Source of the DNA: an uncultured Bacilli bacterium
Lineage (GTDB): Bacteria; Bacillota_I; Bacilli_A; RF39; UBA660
DNA length: 64,000 nucleotides
Direction of reading: 5' to 3'
NCBI GenBank assembly: GCA_910576925.1
Contig: CAJTKB010000005.1
Coordinates: 4,461-68,460 of the forward strand
Shown piece after piece: positions 42,778 through 52,289 of the stretch; the stretch's first letter is position 1; each line of letters begins with the position of its first letter. Under the pieces are notes generated by a model. It did no database searches. It saw nothing but the letters and a program-made list of their open reading frames with translations, and had not been told where the DNA came from. Made by a program: the position numbers and the translations under genes.

Positions 42778-43853
42778 ATCCAGTTACCTGCCTCTTTTAT
42801 CTCCTGTACCTTCTTTAAATGTTCACCATTTGTCTTAGTATAATATATATTACCAAGCTTGTCTGCTACAAAGTATAAATAAGAACTATTAGTTGGTTTT
42901 AAAGCTGATTTTAAAGATGATAAAGATGGCATACAAATTGGTCCAACAGGTAATCCTATTAAATTTTTACTTCTAGTATTATATGGATTATATTTTTCAA
43001 ACTCACTAGTAGTTAGATCACCAGTCATTGGTTTTTGAAAAGCATAATAAGTAGTAACATCACTTCCCAAATTCATAGCCTTACTAAGCCTATTCTCAAA
43101 TATTCCAGCAATCATACTCCTATTTTCATCATTTGTACCCTCAAGTTCAAGCATACTAGCAAGAGTAATGAATTCGTGTAATGTATGTCTACTATTTAGA
43201 GAAATATCAAGACTATCAAGCATTTCCTTTTCTCTATCTAACATTTTTTCAATAATTGTTTTAACTGAAACATCTTTATTAATAAACTCATAAGTATCTG
43301 GAAACAAATAACCTTCTAATGAGTAATATATATCATCATTTAAAATATCTTCTGTTAAGAAATAATACTTTTCTATTAAACTCTTAAGATACTCTTTATC
43401 ATTAACTGTATTAATAACATCATCATATGAATTACTTGTTTCTTTACTTATCAACTCAGCATAATCTGTAATTCTATAGCCCTCTTTAAAAGTAAGTCTT
43501 ATAACACCTTTATTTAAAGTATTGCCTCTACATACTTGCTCAAGTATCTCTGACAAGTTCATACTTTTTCTAAATTCATAAGTAGCAGCTTTCAAAGACT
43601 TACAATTATTTAGTTTGGAATATAAAAGGAAAAAGTCACCATTCCTAATAACACCTCTTTTTTCTAATAACTTTCCAATCCCTCTAGAAGACATTCCACT
43701 TTCTACTTCAACTTCTATAATAGAATTTGAATTTTTATCTACAGGGCTTGCTAAATAACAGTAAATTACACTTGTTGAAATTAAAAATAGCCCTAATAAT
43801 ACAAGTATCACTATAGTTATTCCTACCTTTTTTTTAACTTTTTTTCTTGCCAT
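42771..43853 (-). CDS. mltG: Endolytic murein transglycosylase
   Basis: 360 residues: cytoplasmic basic tail (KKVKKKVG), one membrane helix (about 11-32), a LysM-like region, and the YceG domain (about 130-360) with the catalytic Glu in ASMLELEGTND and the conserved AIVGIF-type segment AGIFENRLSKAMNLGSDVTTYYA. It cuts newly made glycan strands near the membrane. Its start follows DUF1292 by 20 bases and its end overlaps the trmR-like gene. The order is as in Bacillus subtilis. Confidence 0.9.
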   Translation of the reverse strand: MARKKVKKKVGITIVILVLLGLFLISTSVIYCYLASPVDKNSNSIIEVEVESGMSSRGIGKLLEKRGVIRNGDFFLLYSKLNNCKSLKAATYEFRKSMNLSEILEQVCRGNTLNKGVIRLTFKEGYRITDYAELISKETSNSYDDVINTVNDKEYLKSLIEKYYFLTEDILNDDIYYSLEGYLFPDTYEFINKDVSVKTIIEKMLDREKEMLDSLDISLNSRHTLHEFITLASMLELEGTNDENRSMIAGIFENRLSKAMNLGSDVTTYYAFQKPMTGDLTTSEFEKYNPYNTRSKNLIGLPVGPICMPSLSSLKSALKPTNSSYLYFVADKLGNIYYTKTNGEHLKKVQEIKEAGNWIW

Positions 43854-43873
43854 ATTAGTCCCCTTTTATCTAA

Positions 43874-44158
43874 TTATTGTTTGTCAGTAGAGTTTTCTCT
43901 AAGTTCTTCTTGAATAGTATTTAATATAGTTTCAATTACTTTCCATTCCTTATCAGTTTCAATCGCCTCTAATCTAGGACTACTTTCTTCAGGATGATAA
44001 ATTGAAGCATAAACAACTACGTTTCCTTCTTCATCTTTTGAATTATCAGTATATACTATATAATTTTTTAAATTTTCTTCGCCTTGAAAAGTAAATAAAA
44101 CATCATATTTTGTTTCAATACCATCCTCATTTTTCATAATAAAACTATTTTCTTCCAT
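43874..44158 (-). CDS. DUF1292-family protein
   Basis: 94 residues, acidic, no membrane segment. The start NSFIMKNEDGIETKYDVLFTF and the YHPEESSPRLEAIETDKEW segment are typical of the DUF1292 (YrzB) proteins found between ruvX and mltG in many Firmicutes. Function unknown. It is five bases from the ruvX stop and twenty bases from the mltG start. Confidence 0.8.
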   Translation of the reverse strand: MEENSFIMKNEDGIETKYDVLFTFQGEENLKNYIVYTDNSKDEEGNVVVYASIYHPEESSPRLEAIETDKEWKVIETILNTIQEELRENSTDKQ

Positions 44159-44163
44159 CTCTA

Positions 44164-44580
44164 TTAATTTCCTTTCTTATTCAAAAAGCTTTGTAATATT
44201 ATAGTAGCGGCCAAACTATCAATTACTTTTTTTCTTTTTTTCCTAGACGTATCATTTTGAAGTAATATATTAGTAGCTTCTCTGGTAGTAAGTCTCTCAT
44301 CCTCCAAATAAACTGGTATCTTAATTTTTTCTTCAAGCCTCTTTTTAAACTCTTCACTAAGTATTGCTTTTTCTCCTATTGTATTGTTCATATTCTTTGG
44401 ATACCCTAAAACTATACCATCAACTTTTTCTTCTAAAACAAGCTTAGAAACCTCTTCTATTAGAAAATCATAATTTTCATTATGTCTGATTATCTTCATA
44501 CTTCTAGCAACAATTCCTAGTTTATCAGAAATTGCAATTCCCAAAGTTTTTGAACCTAAATCAAGTCCCAAATAACGCAT
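44164..44580 (-). CDS. ruvX: Putative Holliday junction resolvase / RNase YqgF
   Basis: 138 residues, RNase H fold. LGLDLGSKTLGIAISD carries the first active-site Asp; GIVLGYPKNMNNT and YLEDERLTT are the other signature segments, and the final Asp lies in KVIDSLAATIILQ. YqgF proteins are involved in 16S rRNA 5' end processing in E. coli and were named after resolvase-like folds. Start ATG at 44580 overlaps the ireB stop (TAATG). The gene order ireB-ruvX-DUF1292 matches Bacillus. Confidence 0.9.
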   Translation of the reverse strand: MRYLGLDLGSKTLGIAISDKLGIVARSMKIIRHNENYDFLIEEVSKLVLEEKVDGIVLGYPKNMNNTIGEKAILSEEFKKRLEEKIKIPVYLEDERLTTREATNILLQNDTSRKKRKKVIDSLAATIILQSFLNKKGN

Positions 44581-44831
44581 TATCTCTTTTTTTGAAACTC
44601 CTCTAATAAAACTTCTACAATCTTAGCTCTATCCATACTTTGCATCTTTTTTCTTGCATCTCTATGACTAGAAATATAACCCAAATCTCCACTTATTAAG
44701 TAACCTACTATTTGATTAGTTGGATTATATCCTCTCTCTTTTAAAGCTTCATAAACTTCTTTTAATGTATAACGTATTTCCTCTACGTTCATATCTTCTA
44801 TATGAAATAAACAAGTCTCTTCTAAACTCAT
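44580..44831 (-). CDS. ireB: IreB-family regulatory phosphoprotein
   Basis: 83 residues, closely matching the UPF0297/IreB family: ETCLFHIED, TLKEVYEALKERGYNP, QIVGYLISGDLGYISSHRDA. In Enterococcus faecalis IreB is a substrate of the Ser/Thr kinase IreK and dampens intrinsic cephalosporin resistance; a kinase is not in this window. AGGTGATATATT precedes the ATG. It heads the ireB-ruvX-DUF1292-mltG-trmR run. Confidence 0.9.
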   Translation of the reverse strand: MSLEETCLFHIEDMNVEEIRYTLKEVYEALKERGYNPTNQIVGYLISGDLGYISSHRDARKKMQSMDRAKIVEVLLEEFQKKR

Positions 44832-44892
44832 AATATATCACCTCGCTACAATTACTTCTATTCTATCATCAATTAAAAAAATTAGCAAATTA

Positions 44893-46041
44893 TTATATTA
44901 TTTTAGACATATATAATAAAAATACTAAATACATAATTGACATTATAAAACCATTTATTTTTTCAAAAGTAGATGTTTTATACTTAACTCCTACAGCAAT
45001 AGTAATCAAAAGACCACCAATAAGACCACCAATATGAGCAAAATTATCTATTCCAGTAATCATAAAACCTAAACATAAATTAGTAACAATTAAAGGAACT
45101 ATTTGCGTTCTTACAACATTTCCTAAATACACTCTATAATGATATCCAAAATATACTAAACTACCCATAAGACCAAATATTGCACCACTTGCTCCTACAC
45201 TTATATTATTTCCTAAAAAGATAATAGACATAAGAGAAGATGCTATTGCACTAAACAAATAGATAACTAAAAATTTTACTTTTCCTAAAAAGCTTTCTAA
45301 TTGACGACCAATTACTAATAAAGCATAGCAATTAAACATTAAATGAAAAATATTAGCATGAATAAAGGCTGCACTTAAAAGTCTATAATAATCTCCACCT
45401 CTAACGTAAGGTCCAAAAAGGGAAAATTTTTCTATAAAATAATTACTTTGATTAAATAAAACTGGAATTAAATAGATAAAAATATTAAGAGCTATTAATA
45501 AAAATGTAATCATAGGATATTTCTGTTTAAATATCTCTTCTACTTTTTTATTATCTGTAACATTATGTTTATTTATATCATTAGTTATTTTAATAAATAG
45601 TTGCATTCCTTCTTCTGTATAATCAAAAGTATCAATAATATCAGGGAAAGTTGATTTTATAATATCATTTTTTATAATATCATCTTCATCAGTCACTTTT
45701 AAACAAGTAATATCTTTAGCTGGAGACTCTTCTACTTCCTCATCTAAATCTAAAAATATACTAAGAGTATTTATTTTAAAAGACAATGTTCTAGATTTAA
45801 TTTTTTTTACAATTCTCTTTGTTTTAAAAACATCAAATCCAAATTGTTCTTCATTTAAAATATGGCCAGACACAATTCTAACTATTTTATAATTTTCTTC
45901 CATATTTTCTAACCAAATTTCATTCTCAACACCTTGAAGTATTACAGGATTATAATTCTTTTTAGTAATAAAATAATGAAGTAATTTCATAACTAACATA
46001 TTCTTATTATCTAATAAAGCTTCACTTATATTATTTTTCAA
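44893..46041 (-). CDS. Rhomboid-family intramembrane protease
   Basis: 382 residues. An N-terminal cytoplasmic domain of about 175 residues comes first; then six or seven membrane helices with the serine motif SVGASGAIFGLMGS and the catalytic His in NFAHIGGLIGG. The segment HANIFHLMFNCYALLVIG is also characteristic. This is the arrangement of Bacillus YqgP (GluP)-like rhomboids, which cleave single-pass membrane proteins. The many one-helix membrane proteins encoded in this window are possible substrates, but that is speculation. Length and motifs are complete. Confidence 0.9.
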   Translation of the reverse strand: MKNNISEALLDNKNMLVMKLLHYFITKKNYNPVILQGVENEIWLENMEENYKIVRIVSGHILNEEQFGFDVFKTKRIVKKIKSRTLSFKINTLSIFLDLDEEVEESPAKDITCLKVTDEDDIIKNDIIKSTFPDIIDTFDYTEEGMQLFIKITNDINKHNVTDNKKVEEIFKQKYPMITFLLIALNIFIYLIPVLFNQSNYFIEKFSLFGPYVRGGDYYRLLSAAFIHANIFHLMFNCYALLVIGRQLESFLGKVKFLVIYLFSAIASSLMSIIFLGNNISVGASGAIFGLMGSLVYFGYHYRVYLGNVVRTQIVPLIVTNLCLGFMITGIDNFAHIGGLIGGLLITIAVGVKYKTSTFEKINGFIMSIMYLVFLLYMSKII

Positions 46042-46084
46042 ATTATCCCCTCCTCCTGTAAATATATTATATACTATAAGTTAA

Positions 46085-46119
46085 TTTTAGAAAAGAACAT
46101 ATGTGATGTTTTTCTAAAA
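46085..46119 (-). terminator. Second hairpin in the 46042-46186 gap
   Basis: A 9-bp stem (TTTTAGAAA / TTTCTAAAA) and an inner 5-bp stem (AACAT / ATGTT) with a two-base bulge and a five-base loop. It lies just upstream of the rhomboid gene and could be a backup terminator for 46187-46876 or part of the rhomboid leader. Confidence 0.45.
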
Positions 46120-46122
46120 AAT

Positions 46123-46166
46123 AAAAAAACAATAAATAGCAAAAATTTTTCTATTATTGTTTTAAA
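46123..46166 (-). terminator. Terminator of the 46187-46876 gene
   Basis: A hairpin with arms AAAACAATA-A-ATAG and CTAT-TATTGTTTT around an A/T loop, right after the stop codon on the minus strand, with A and T runs outside. Confidence 0.6.
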
Positions 46167-46186
46167 TAAGTTTATTTATCTAAAAT

Positions 46187-46876
46187 CTATTTTTCTAATA
46201 ATATAAGGCCTAAATCATAAAATGTTCCATCAGCTCTTTGAGCTAGCATAGTAACTCCTCCAAACTGCATAGCATCAGCAGTATAGAATTTTACTACTCC
46301 TGAAACGTTCGGTATTTTTCCATATGACTTAATATTTTTATTATTTGTCATAGCTTCTAATAAAGGAGTATACTCTACTGTACCATCACTCATCAAATAT
46401 AAAATAGTAACACCACTTATATCCTGTCCATAACCACCAATATAAATATCCTTTATTTCTGTTGAAAAATTATTAATTGTTAAAGATTCTATATCAGAAG
46501 ACCAAGCAGAAGAACCAGATAGTGGTCCAAATAAAGACCAATTGATACTTAATTTAACACTTCTTCTATCTTCACTAAGTTTAATTGACAAACCATCAGC
46601 ATTATCATAAAAAGCTAATGTATAGGTCTCACCTTTACTATTAATACACTTTTTAGAATCAACAGTTAAATCAAAATTAGATGAAGATTCATTTTGATTA
46701 TTACCATTGTTTATCAAATTAGAATCTTGATTATTACCTTTCTGATTTGTTTCAGTTTTACCCGAAAGTAACATATTATCTTTTCCAATATAATAAGCCA
46801 TAGAAATAATAACTAATACTAACACTGCAACTACAACACTTAAAACTACTTCTCTTTTAGAATTATGCTTAGACAT
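46187..46876 (-). CDS. Membrane-anchored extracellular protein, unknown
   Basis: 229 residues: basic start, one membrane helix (about 9-30), Asn/Gln/Ser-rich linker (31-67), then a beta-rich domain (SVKLSINWSLFGPLSG, IKDIYIGGYGQDISGVTILYLMSDGTVEYTPL, VVKFYTADAMQFGGVTMLAQRADGTFYDLG). The repeated VTxLYLMSDGTVEY and VTMLAQRADGTFYDL look like two blades of a beta-propeller or similar repeat. AGGTGAG site. No family is recognised; it lies alone after its terminator. Confidence 0.55.
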   Translation of the reverse strand: MSKHNSKREVVLSVVVAVLVLVIISMAYYIGKDNMLLSGKTETNQKGNNQDSNLINNGNNQNESSSNFDLTVDSKKCINSKGETYTLAFYDNADGLSIKLSEDRRSVKLSINWSLFGPLSGSSAWSSDIESLTINNFSTEIKDIYIGGYGQDISGVTILYLMSDGTVEYTPLLEAMTNNKNIKSYGKIPNVSGVVKFYTADAMQFGGVTMLAQRADGTFYDLGLILLEK

Positions 46877-46976
46877 AAACTCACCTCCAACTCAAAAATA
46901 ATTATAGTATTTTGTTAACTGTTTGTCAATTTATTCTCGTGTTTTTCTAAATAAATTAGTAAAATTTTCTGTATAT

Positions 46977-49900
46977 TTACTTCTCACTATCAGCTGCCAA
47001 TTTTTCATAATATTCATATCTACTCTTAGCATTATTTTTATTTTCTTCTAATATCTCCTTAAATGATTTATTTATACTTTTTAAAGTACGATAGCGATCT
47101 TCTCCACCAATAAAATCAGAATACTTAGAAAAATCAGCTTTTGAGTCAAGTGAAAACTTAGCAGTTTCAGGATTATAATGAAATATTGGGAAATATCCAG
47201 ATAAGGTTGCATTCTTCTCTTCTTCCATAGTAGTTCCCATTCCTTTAATAATACCCTGAGCAATACAAGGTGCATAAGCAATTATAATTGATGGACCATT
47301 ATATTTTTCAGCTTCTTTAAAGACCTTAATAGTTTGATTAGGATTAGCTCCCATTGATGTAGTTGCAACATACACATGTGGATAAGTTAAAGCAATACGC
47401 GCTAGATCCTTTTTACTAGTTTTCTTACCTTTTGACGCAAACTTTGCAATAGCACCTCTTCTAGTAGATTTTGATGATTGTCCTCCAGTATTTGAATAAA
47501 CCTCAGTATCAAGTACTAATATATTAACATTCTCATGACTAGACAAAACGTGATCTATTCCATTATAACCAATATCATAAGCCCAGCCATCTCCACCAAC
47601 CATCCAAATAGATCTAGGCTTTATGAAATTCTTTAACTCTTTTAATTCCTCTATCTTAGTTTTATCTATTATTTCATACAAATTAGAAGCAGTCTCCTCA
47701 TTTATTTCATCAACATAAGCTTTGTATATTTTCTCTTCGCTCTTCTTAACTTCCTTAATATTTTCTTTGATTATATTAACAATTCTATTTTTTATTGCAA
47801 TATCAGCTATTCTCATACCATAACCAAACTCAGCATTATCTTCAAATAAAGAATTAGCCCAGCAAACACTATATGGCATCGAAGGATTACTAGCACCATA
47901 AATTGAAGAACAACCAGTAGCATTAGCAATAACTAAATTATCTCCAAATAATTGTGTTAAAAGTTTTAAATATGGCGTTTCTCCACAACCAGCACATGCT
48001 CCACTAAACTCGAATTTAGGCTTAACAAACTGACTTCCTTTAACTGTTGTAGTTGGAAGAGGAGTCTTTTCTACCACTTCATTAAATAGATAATCAGCCT
48101 CACGTGTAACAGAATCATAAACAGTATGTTTCTCTACCATTTCTAAAGCCTTTTCTCCTTTTTTTCCAGGACAAACATTACTACATATAGAACATCCTGT
48201 ACAATCATTTACACTAACTCCTATTGTAAACTTTAAATTTTCATCTTTAATATTAGAATCTAGTAATTTATCCTTTAAAGTATCAGGCGCATCTAATACT
48301 TCATTCTCATTAAGTAAAAATGGTCTTATAACAGCATGTGGACACATCAAACTACAAAGACCACATTGTATACAATTTTCACTTTTATAATTTGGACAAA
48401 TATCAGAAATATTTCTTTTTTCAAATTTTGATGTTCCTGCTACAGTAGTACCATCTTCTTCATCCAAGAATTTGCTAACAGGAAGACTATTACCTTCCAT
48501 TTTACTAATAGTTTCAAATATAGTTTGAGTCTTTGGCATCTCTGGAATAAAATTAACATCTGGTATCTTTACATTAATAAGATTTTGGGTTGATCTATCA
48601 ATACTTCTAATATTTTTAGTAGCAATATCTCCTCCTTTATCTTTAAAACGCTCTCTAATATTTTCTTTAATCTTTCCGACAGCAAAATCATAATCAATAA
48701 GTCGACCTAATTTAAATATTAAACATTCTATTATTGAACTAATCTTCCCACCAAGATTATTTTCACGAGCAATTTTAGAAGCATCTATTATATAAAATTT
48801 AATATTTCTCCTTTTTAAAATATTTTTATCATAATTACTCATAGACTTTAAAATTTCATCTTTATCTTTCGAAGTATTAAGTAAAAATATTCCATTATTT
48901 GAAATCCTATCAAGCATTTTAAGGTGTCCCAAATAACTTTCTTTAGTACAAACTATCATATTTGCTTTTTCAATATAATAAGTTGATCTAATTGGACTTT
49001 TTCCAAATCTTAAGTGAGAAATAGTAACTCCACCACTCTTTTTAGAATCATATTGAAAATATCCTTGTACATAAGCCTTAGAATAAGTACCTGTAATCTT
49101 CATTAAATCTTTTGATGCACTAACCATTCCATCAGAACCATAACCATATATTAAAAATGAAGTATTATTAGTAGGCAAAACAAACTTTTTATTATAATTA
49201 ATACTAAGTTTTGTTATATCATCATCAATTCCTAAAGTAAAGTTATGATGTGCTTCTTTACTATCTAAAAAATCAAATAAACCTTTAATCATAGCAGGAG
49301 TAGTATTTTTTCCAGATAATCCAAAACGCCCCCCATATATTTTTACTTTTTCACTATATTCTTTAACTACATTACAAACATCTAAATATAAAGGTTCTCC
49401 TGTTGCACCTACTTCCTTTGTTCTATCAAGAACAGCAATTTTCTTAACAGTCTTAGGTAATGCTTTTAAAAAATATTTTGTAGAAAATGGTCTATATAAA
49501 TGTACTTCAATTAAACCAACATTTTCACCATTATCCACCATATAAGAAACCGTCTCTTTTATAGTTTCACAAACAGAACCCATTGCAACAATAATCTTAG
49601 TAGCACTACTTGATCCATAATAATTAAAAGGTTGATAACTTTTTCCTGTAATCTTATTTAGCTCTATCATATAATTATTTACAATATCAGGTAACTGATC
49701 ATAATATTTATTTCTAGCCTCTGTCACTTGAAAATAAACATCTTCATTTTGTGAAGTTCCTCTTATTACAGGTTCTTCTATATTAAAAGCTCTATTTCTA
49801 AATTCTTTAAGAGATTCATTATCAATCAATTTTTTTATATCTTCCATATCAAGAACATCTATTTTCTGAAGTTCGTGACTAGTTCTAAAGCCATCATTAA

Positions 49901-50399
49901 AATTAACAAAAGGAACACGCCCCCTTATTGTTGATAAATAACTAACAGCAGTTAAATCCATAGAATCTTGTACTGAAGAACTAGCAAGTATTGCAAAACC
50001 AGTTTGTCTAACAGCATAAATATCTTGATGATCTCCAAATATTGATAAAGCATGTGTCGCTATACTTCTAGCTGCTACATTTATTACACAAGGAAGTAAT
50101 TCTCCAGCAATTTTATACATATTAGGTATCATTAAAAGTAAACCTTGACTTGCTGTATAAGTCGAAGTAAGACATCCTGATAAAAGCGAACCATGTACCA
50201 TTCCACTAGCACCCGCTTCACTCTCCATTTCAACTACTTTTACAGGTGTACCAAAAAAATTAAGTCTACCATCATTTGACCATTTATCAGTTAATTCAGC
50301 TATAGGAGAAGCTGGTGTAATAGGATAAATTCCTGCAACCTCTGTAAAATTATATGAAACATGAGCAACAGCTTCATTTCCATCCATTATTCTTTTCAT
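46977..50399 (-). CDS. nifJ: Pyruvate:ferredoxin (flavodoxin) oxidoreductase
   Basis: 1,140 residues, the one-polypeptide form of the enzyme that converts pyruvate and CoA to acetyl-CoA and CO2 and passes electrons to ferredoxin. Domains in order: PFOR domain I (pyrimidine-binding; GIYPITPASPIAE near residue 24), domain II, two [4Fe-4S] clusters in a ferredoxin-like part (CIQCGLCSLMC-P and CTGCSICSNVCPG), and the C-terminal TPP domain (GDGWAYDIGYNG, ETYSNTGGQSS-like EVYSNTGGQSSK). A third-cluster Cys environment (CAGCGETPYL) is present. The enzyme is oxygen-sensitive and points to anaerobic energy metabolism. AGGGAGGT precedes the ATG. It is the longest gene here. Confidence 0.95.
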   Translation of the reverse strand: MKRIMDGNEAVAHVSYNFTEVAGIYPITPASPIAELTDKWSNDGRLNFFGTPVKVVEMESEAGASGMVHGSLLSGCLTSTYTASQGLLLMIPNMYKIAGELLPCVINVAARSIATHALSIFGDHQDIYAVRQTGFAILASSSVQDSMDLTAVSYLSTIRGRVPFVNFNDGFRTSHELQKIDVLDMEDIKKLIDNESLKEFRNRAFNIEEPVIRGTSQNEDVYFQVTEARNKYYDQLPDIVNNYMIELNKITGKSYQPFNYYGSSSATKIIVAMGSVCETIKETVSYMVDNGENVGLIEVHLYRPFSTKYFLKALPKTVKKIAVLDRTKEVGATGEPLYLDVCNVVKEYSEKVKIYGGRFGLSGKNTTPAMIKGLFDFLDSKEAHHNFTLGIDDDITKLSINYNKKFVLPTNNTSFLIYGYGSDGMVSASKDLMKITGTYSKAYVQGYFQYDSKKSGGVTISHLRFGKSPIRSTYYIEKANMIVCTKESYLGHLKMLDRISNNGIFLLNTSKDKDEILKSMSNYDKNILKRRNIKFYIIDASKIARENNLGGKISSIIECLIFKLGRLIDYDFAVGKIKENIRERFKDKGGDIATKNIRSIDRSTQNLINVKIPDVNFIPEMPKTQTIFETISKMEGNSLPVSKFLDEEDGTTVAGTSKFEKRNISDICPNYKSENCIQCGLCSLMCPHAVIRPFLLNENEVLDAPDTLKDKLLDSNIKDENLKFTIGVSVNDCTGCSICSNVCPGKKGEKALEMVEKHTVYDSVTREADYLFNEVVEKTPLPTTTVKGSQFVKPKFEFSGACAGCGETPYLKLLTQLFGDNLVIANATGCSSIYGASNPSMPYSVCWANSLFEDNAEFGYGMRIADIAIKNRIVNIIKENIKEVKKSEEKIYKAYVDEINEETASNLYEIIDKTKIEELKELKNFIKPRSIWMVGGDGWAYDIGYNGIDHVLSSHENVNILVLDTEVYSNTGGQSSKSTRRGAIAKFASKGKKTSKKDLARIALTYPHVYVATTSMGANPNQTIKVFKEAEKYNGPSIIIAYAPCIAQGIIKGMGTTMEEEKNATLSGYFPIFHYNPETAKFSLDSKADFSKYSDFIGGEDRYRTLKSINKSFKEILEENKNNAKSRYEYYEKLAADSEK

Positions 50400-50456
50400 G
50401 AGATACCTCCCTAATCTTATAATAATTATATACTAATTTTAAATTAAATTAAATAC

Positions 50457-51647
50457 TTATTCCAATATATATGGATTTTTTAAAGTTCCAGTTCCTGAAG
50501 TAATTTCACTCTTATCAATACATACCACTGGCAAAACCTTCTTAATTATATTTGCACCTTCACTAATAATAGTACCAAACTTATCATACGTAAAAGTTAT
50601 ATTAGAATCATCCTTACTAGAATTAATTAAATAATAATCACTCAAATAATTACTAATATTTAAATCAAATATATTCATAAGTCCCACTTTTACACTTATC
50701 TTAGAATTATATATATTTAAATAATTATAATTATCTAATATATTCCCTGTATAGAATACACATTCTTTTAAATATTTTTTATACGATAAACTATTATAAT
50801 AATTGTTATTTAAATAATAAGCAATATTATTTTTATTAAGTGGATTAAATAAGGATGAAGAATATGAAAAAAGCATTTTCTTATCAAGTACTTTATTACT
50901 TCTTAGTTTTAATATACCTTCACTATCTGAAACTACTTGATACATATCTTGTCCTAACATCACATATTTATTTATATAATTATCATGTGTTTCAATAACA
51001 TATGGATTATTATAAGTTCCACTACCTTTTTTTACAACTAAATCAATTTTTAGATTCATAACTACTCGAATACCACTAGAAGTATTAAAGTTAACACTTT
51101 CTTCTATTTTACCATCATCAGTTTTAATAATTATTTGATCACCATTATTAAGAAAAGAAGATTCTCCATTATCAAGAAAACTACCCTTATTTTTAGAATT
51201 ATTATAACTATCTATATCTAATATCGTAAAATAATTATTATCATCAATCTTTTCTAAATACTTTTCTTTATTACTAATACTATCATAATATATTCCAGTA
51301 TGAATATCTTCATTCTTATTTAACCATAAATCTATGTTATTATCCCCTAAATAAAAAACAGCTTCATTCTTATTTGATATAATTTTTACATTATCGTTTG
51401 TAAAAGATACTATCCTATATATCCTATTAAATATTTGAATATAATTATTTACATTCTCCCCTTTAAAATAATATTTATCATTATTCTTATATAAACCATC
51501 TTTATCTTTAGTTATTTTATTATAATATAAAATTCTTTTATAAAGTTCATCATCATAATTATCAGCTTTTGCCTCTAAGGTAATACCCTGATATATTAAA
51601 AATCCTGATAAAATAACCAGTACTATAACTAGTACATATCTTCTCAT
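50457..51647 (-). CDS. Surface protein with two PY-modules
   Basis: 396 residues from the ATG at 51647 (site TAGGTGATA); the frame opens six codons earlier without one. One membrane helix (about 4-21) then two PY-modules: NNYIQIFNRIYRIVSF to GSGTYNNPYVIE, and NKYVMLGQDMYQVVSD to GTGTLKNPYILE. There are two cysteines (KECVFYTG and PVVCIDKS). The final arrangement of the module is the same as in the proteins at 5676, 29517 and 61316. I infer an exposed surface protein; no ligand or enzymatic role can be read. Confidence 0.65.
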   Translation of the reverse strand: MRRYVLVIVLVILSGFLIYQGITLEAKADNYDDELYKRILYYNKITKDKDGLYKNNDKYYFKGENVNNYIQIFNRIYRIVSFTNDNVKIISNKNEAVFYLGDNNIDLWLNKNEDIHTGIYYDSISNKEKYLEKIDDNNYFTILDIDSYNNSKNKGSFLDNGESSFLNNGDQIIIKTDDGKIEESVNFNTSSGIRVVMNLKIDLVVKKGSGTYNNPYVIETHDNYINKYVMLGQDMYQVVSDSEGILKLRSNKVLDKKMLFSYSSSLFNPLNKNNIAYYLNNNYYNSLSYKKYLKECVFYTGNILDNYNYLNIYNSKISVKVGLMNIFDLNISNYLSDYYLINSSKDDSNITFTYDKFGTIISEGANIIKKVLPVVCIDKSEITSGTGTLKNPYILE

Positions 51648-51675
51648 ATTATCACCTAAACACAATTATATAATG

Positions 51676-51712
51676 AAAAAAGTATCTTTACTAAAATAAA
51701 GATACCCTATAT
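51676..51712 (-). terminator. greA terminator
   Basis: A perfect 8-bp stem (GTATCTTT / AAAGATAC, 8-base loop) with a T run on the minus strand, about 25 bases past the greA stop. Confidence 0.65.
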
Positions 51713-51733
51713 TTTGACATATTTATACAAAAA

Positions 51734-52204
51734 CTAATTAATCTCGATAATTTCTACTTCATAGGAACCATTAGGGGAAGCTACTGTAACTATTTCACCA
51801 ACTTTATGATCAAGTAATGCTTGTGCAATAGGTGATTCATTAGAAATTTTACTCTCAAATGGATCAGCTTCTTGACTTCCTACTATTTTATATTCATCAA
51901 CTTCATCATCATCTACGTATTTAATAGATACTGTACTACCTAGTCCTACAACATCTTTTGGTATATCAGTTATTATTGATACATTCTCAAGCATTTTCTC
52001 AATTGTTTGTATTCTAGCTTCAATTTGAGCTTGTTCATCTTTTGCAGCATCATAATCAGCATTTTCTGATAAATCTCCCAAACTTCTAGCTTCTTTTATA
52101 GAAATAATATTTTCTGGTCTTTTTACATTTATTAAATTGTCAAGCTCTGCTTTTAATGAGTCTAATCCTTCTTGTGTTAAATAAACAGTATTCTTGTTTT
52201 TCAT
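51734..52204 (-). CDS. greA: Transcription elongation factor GreA
   Basis: 156 residues, the usual length. N-terminal antiparallel coiled coil with LTQEGLDSLKAELDNL and the tip acidic residues (LSENADYDAAKDEQA), and the C-terminal FKBP-like domain (FESKISNESPIAQALLDHKVGEIV). GreA enters the RNA polymerase secondary channel and stimulates cleavage of backtracked RNA. It lies downstream of the SGNH gene and has its own terminator. In Bacillus greA is also close to the yrrN/yrrO U32 genes. Confidence 0.95.
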   Translation of the reverse strand: MKNKNTVYLTQEGLDSLKAELDNLINVKRPENIISIKEARSLGDLSENADYDAAKDEQAQIEARIQTIEKMLENVSIITDIPKDVVGLGSTVSIKYVDDDEVDEYKIVGSQEADPFESKISNESPIAQALLDHKVGEIVTVASPNGSYEVEIIEIN

Positions 52205-52289
52205 CTTTCTTTCACCTCTAATTTTTTCACATAATTATGTGTATTCCATAACATTGCTTAATTATACTACAAATTAACAAAAAAATCAA

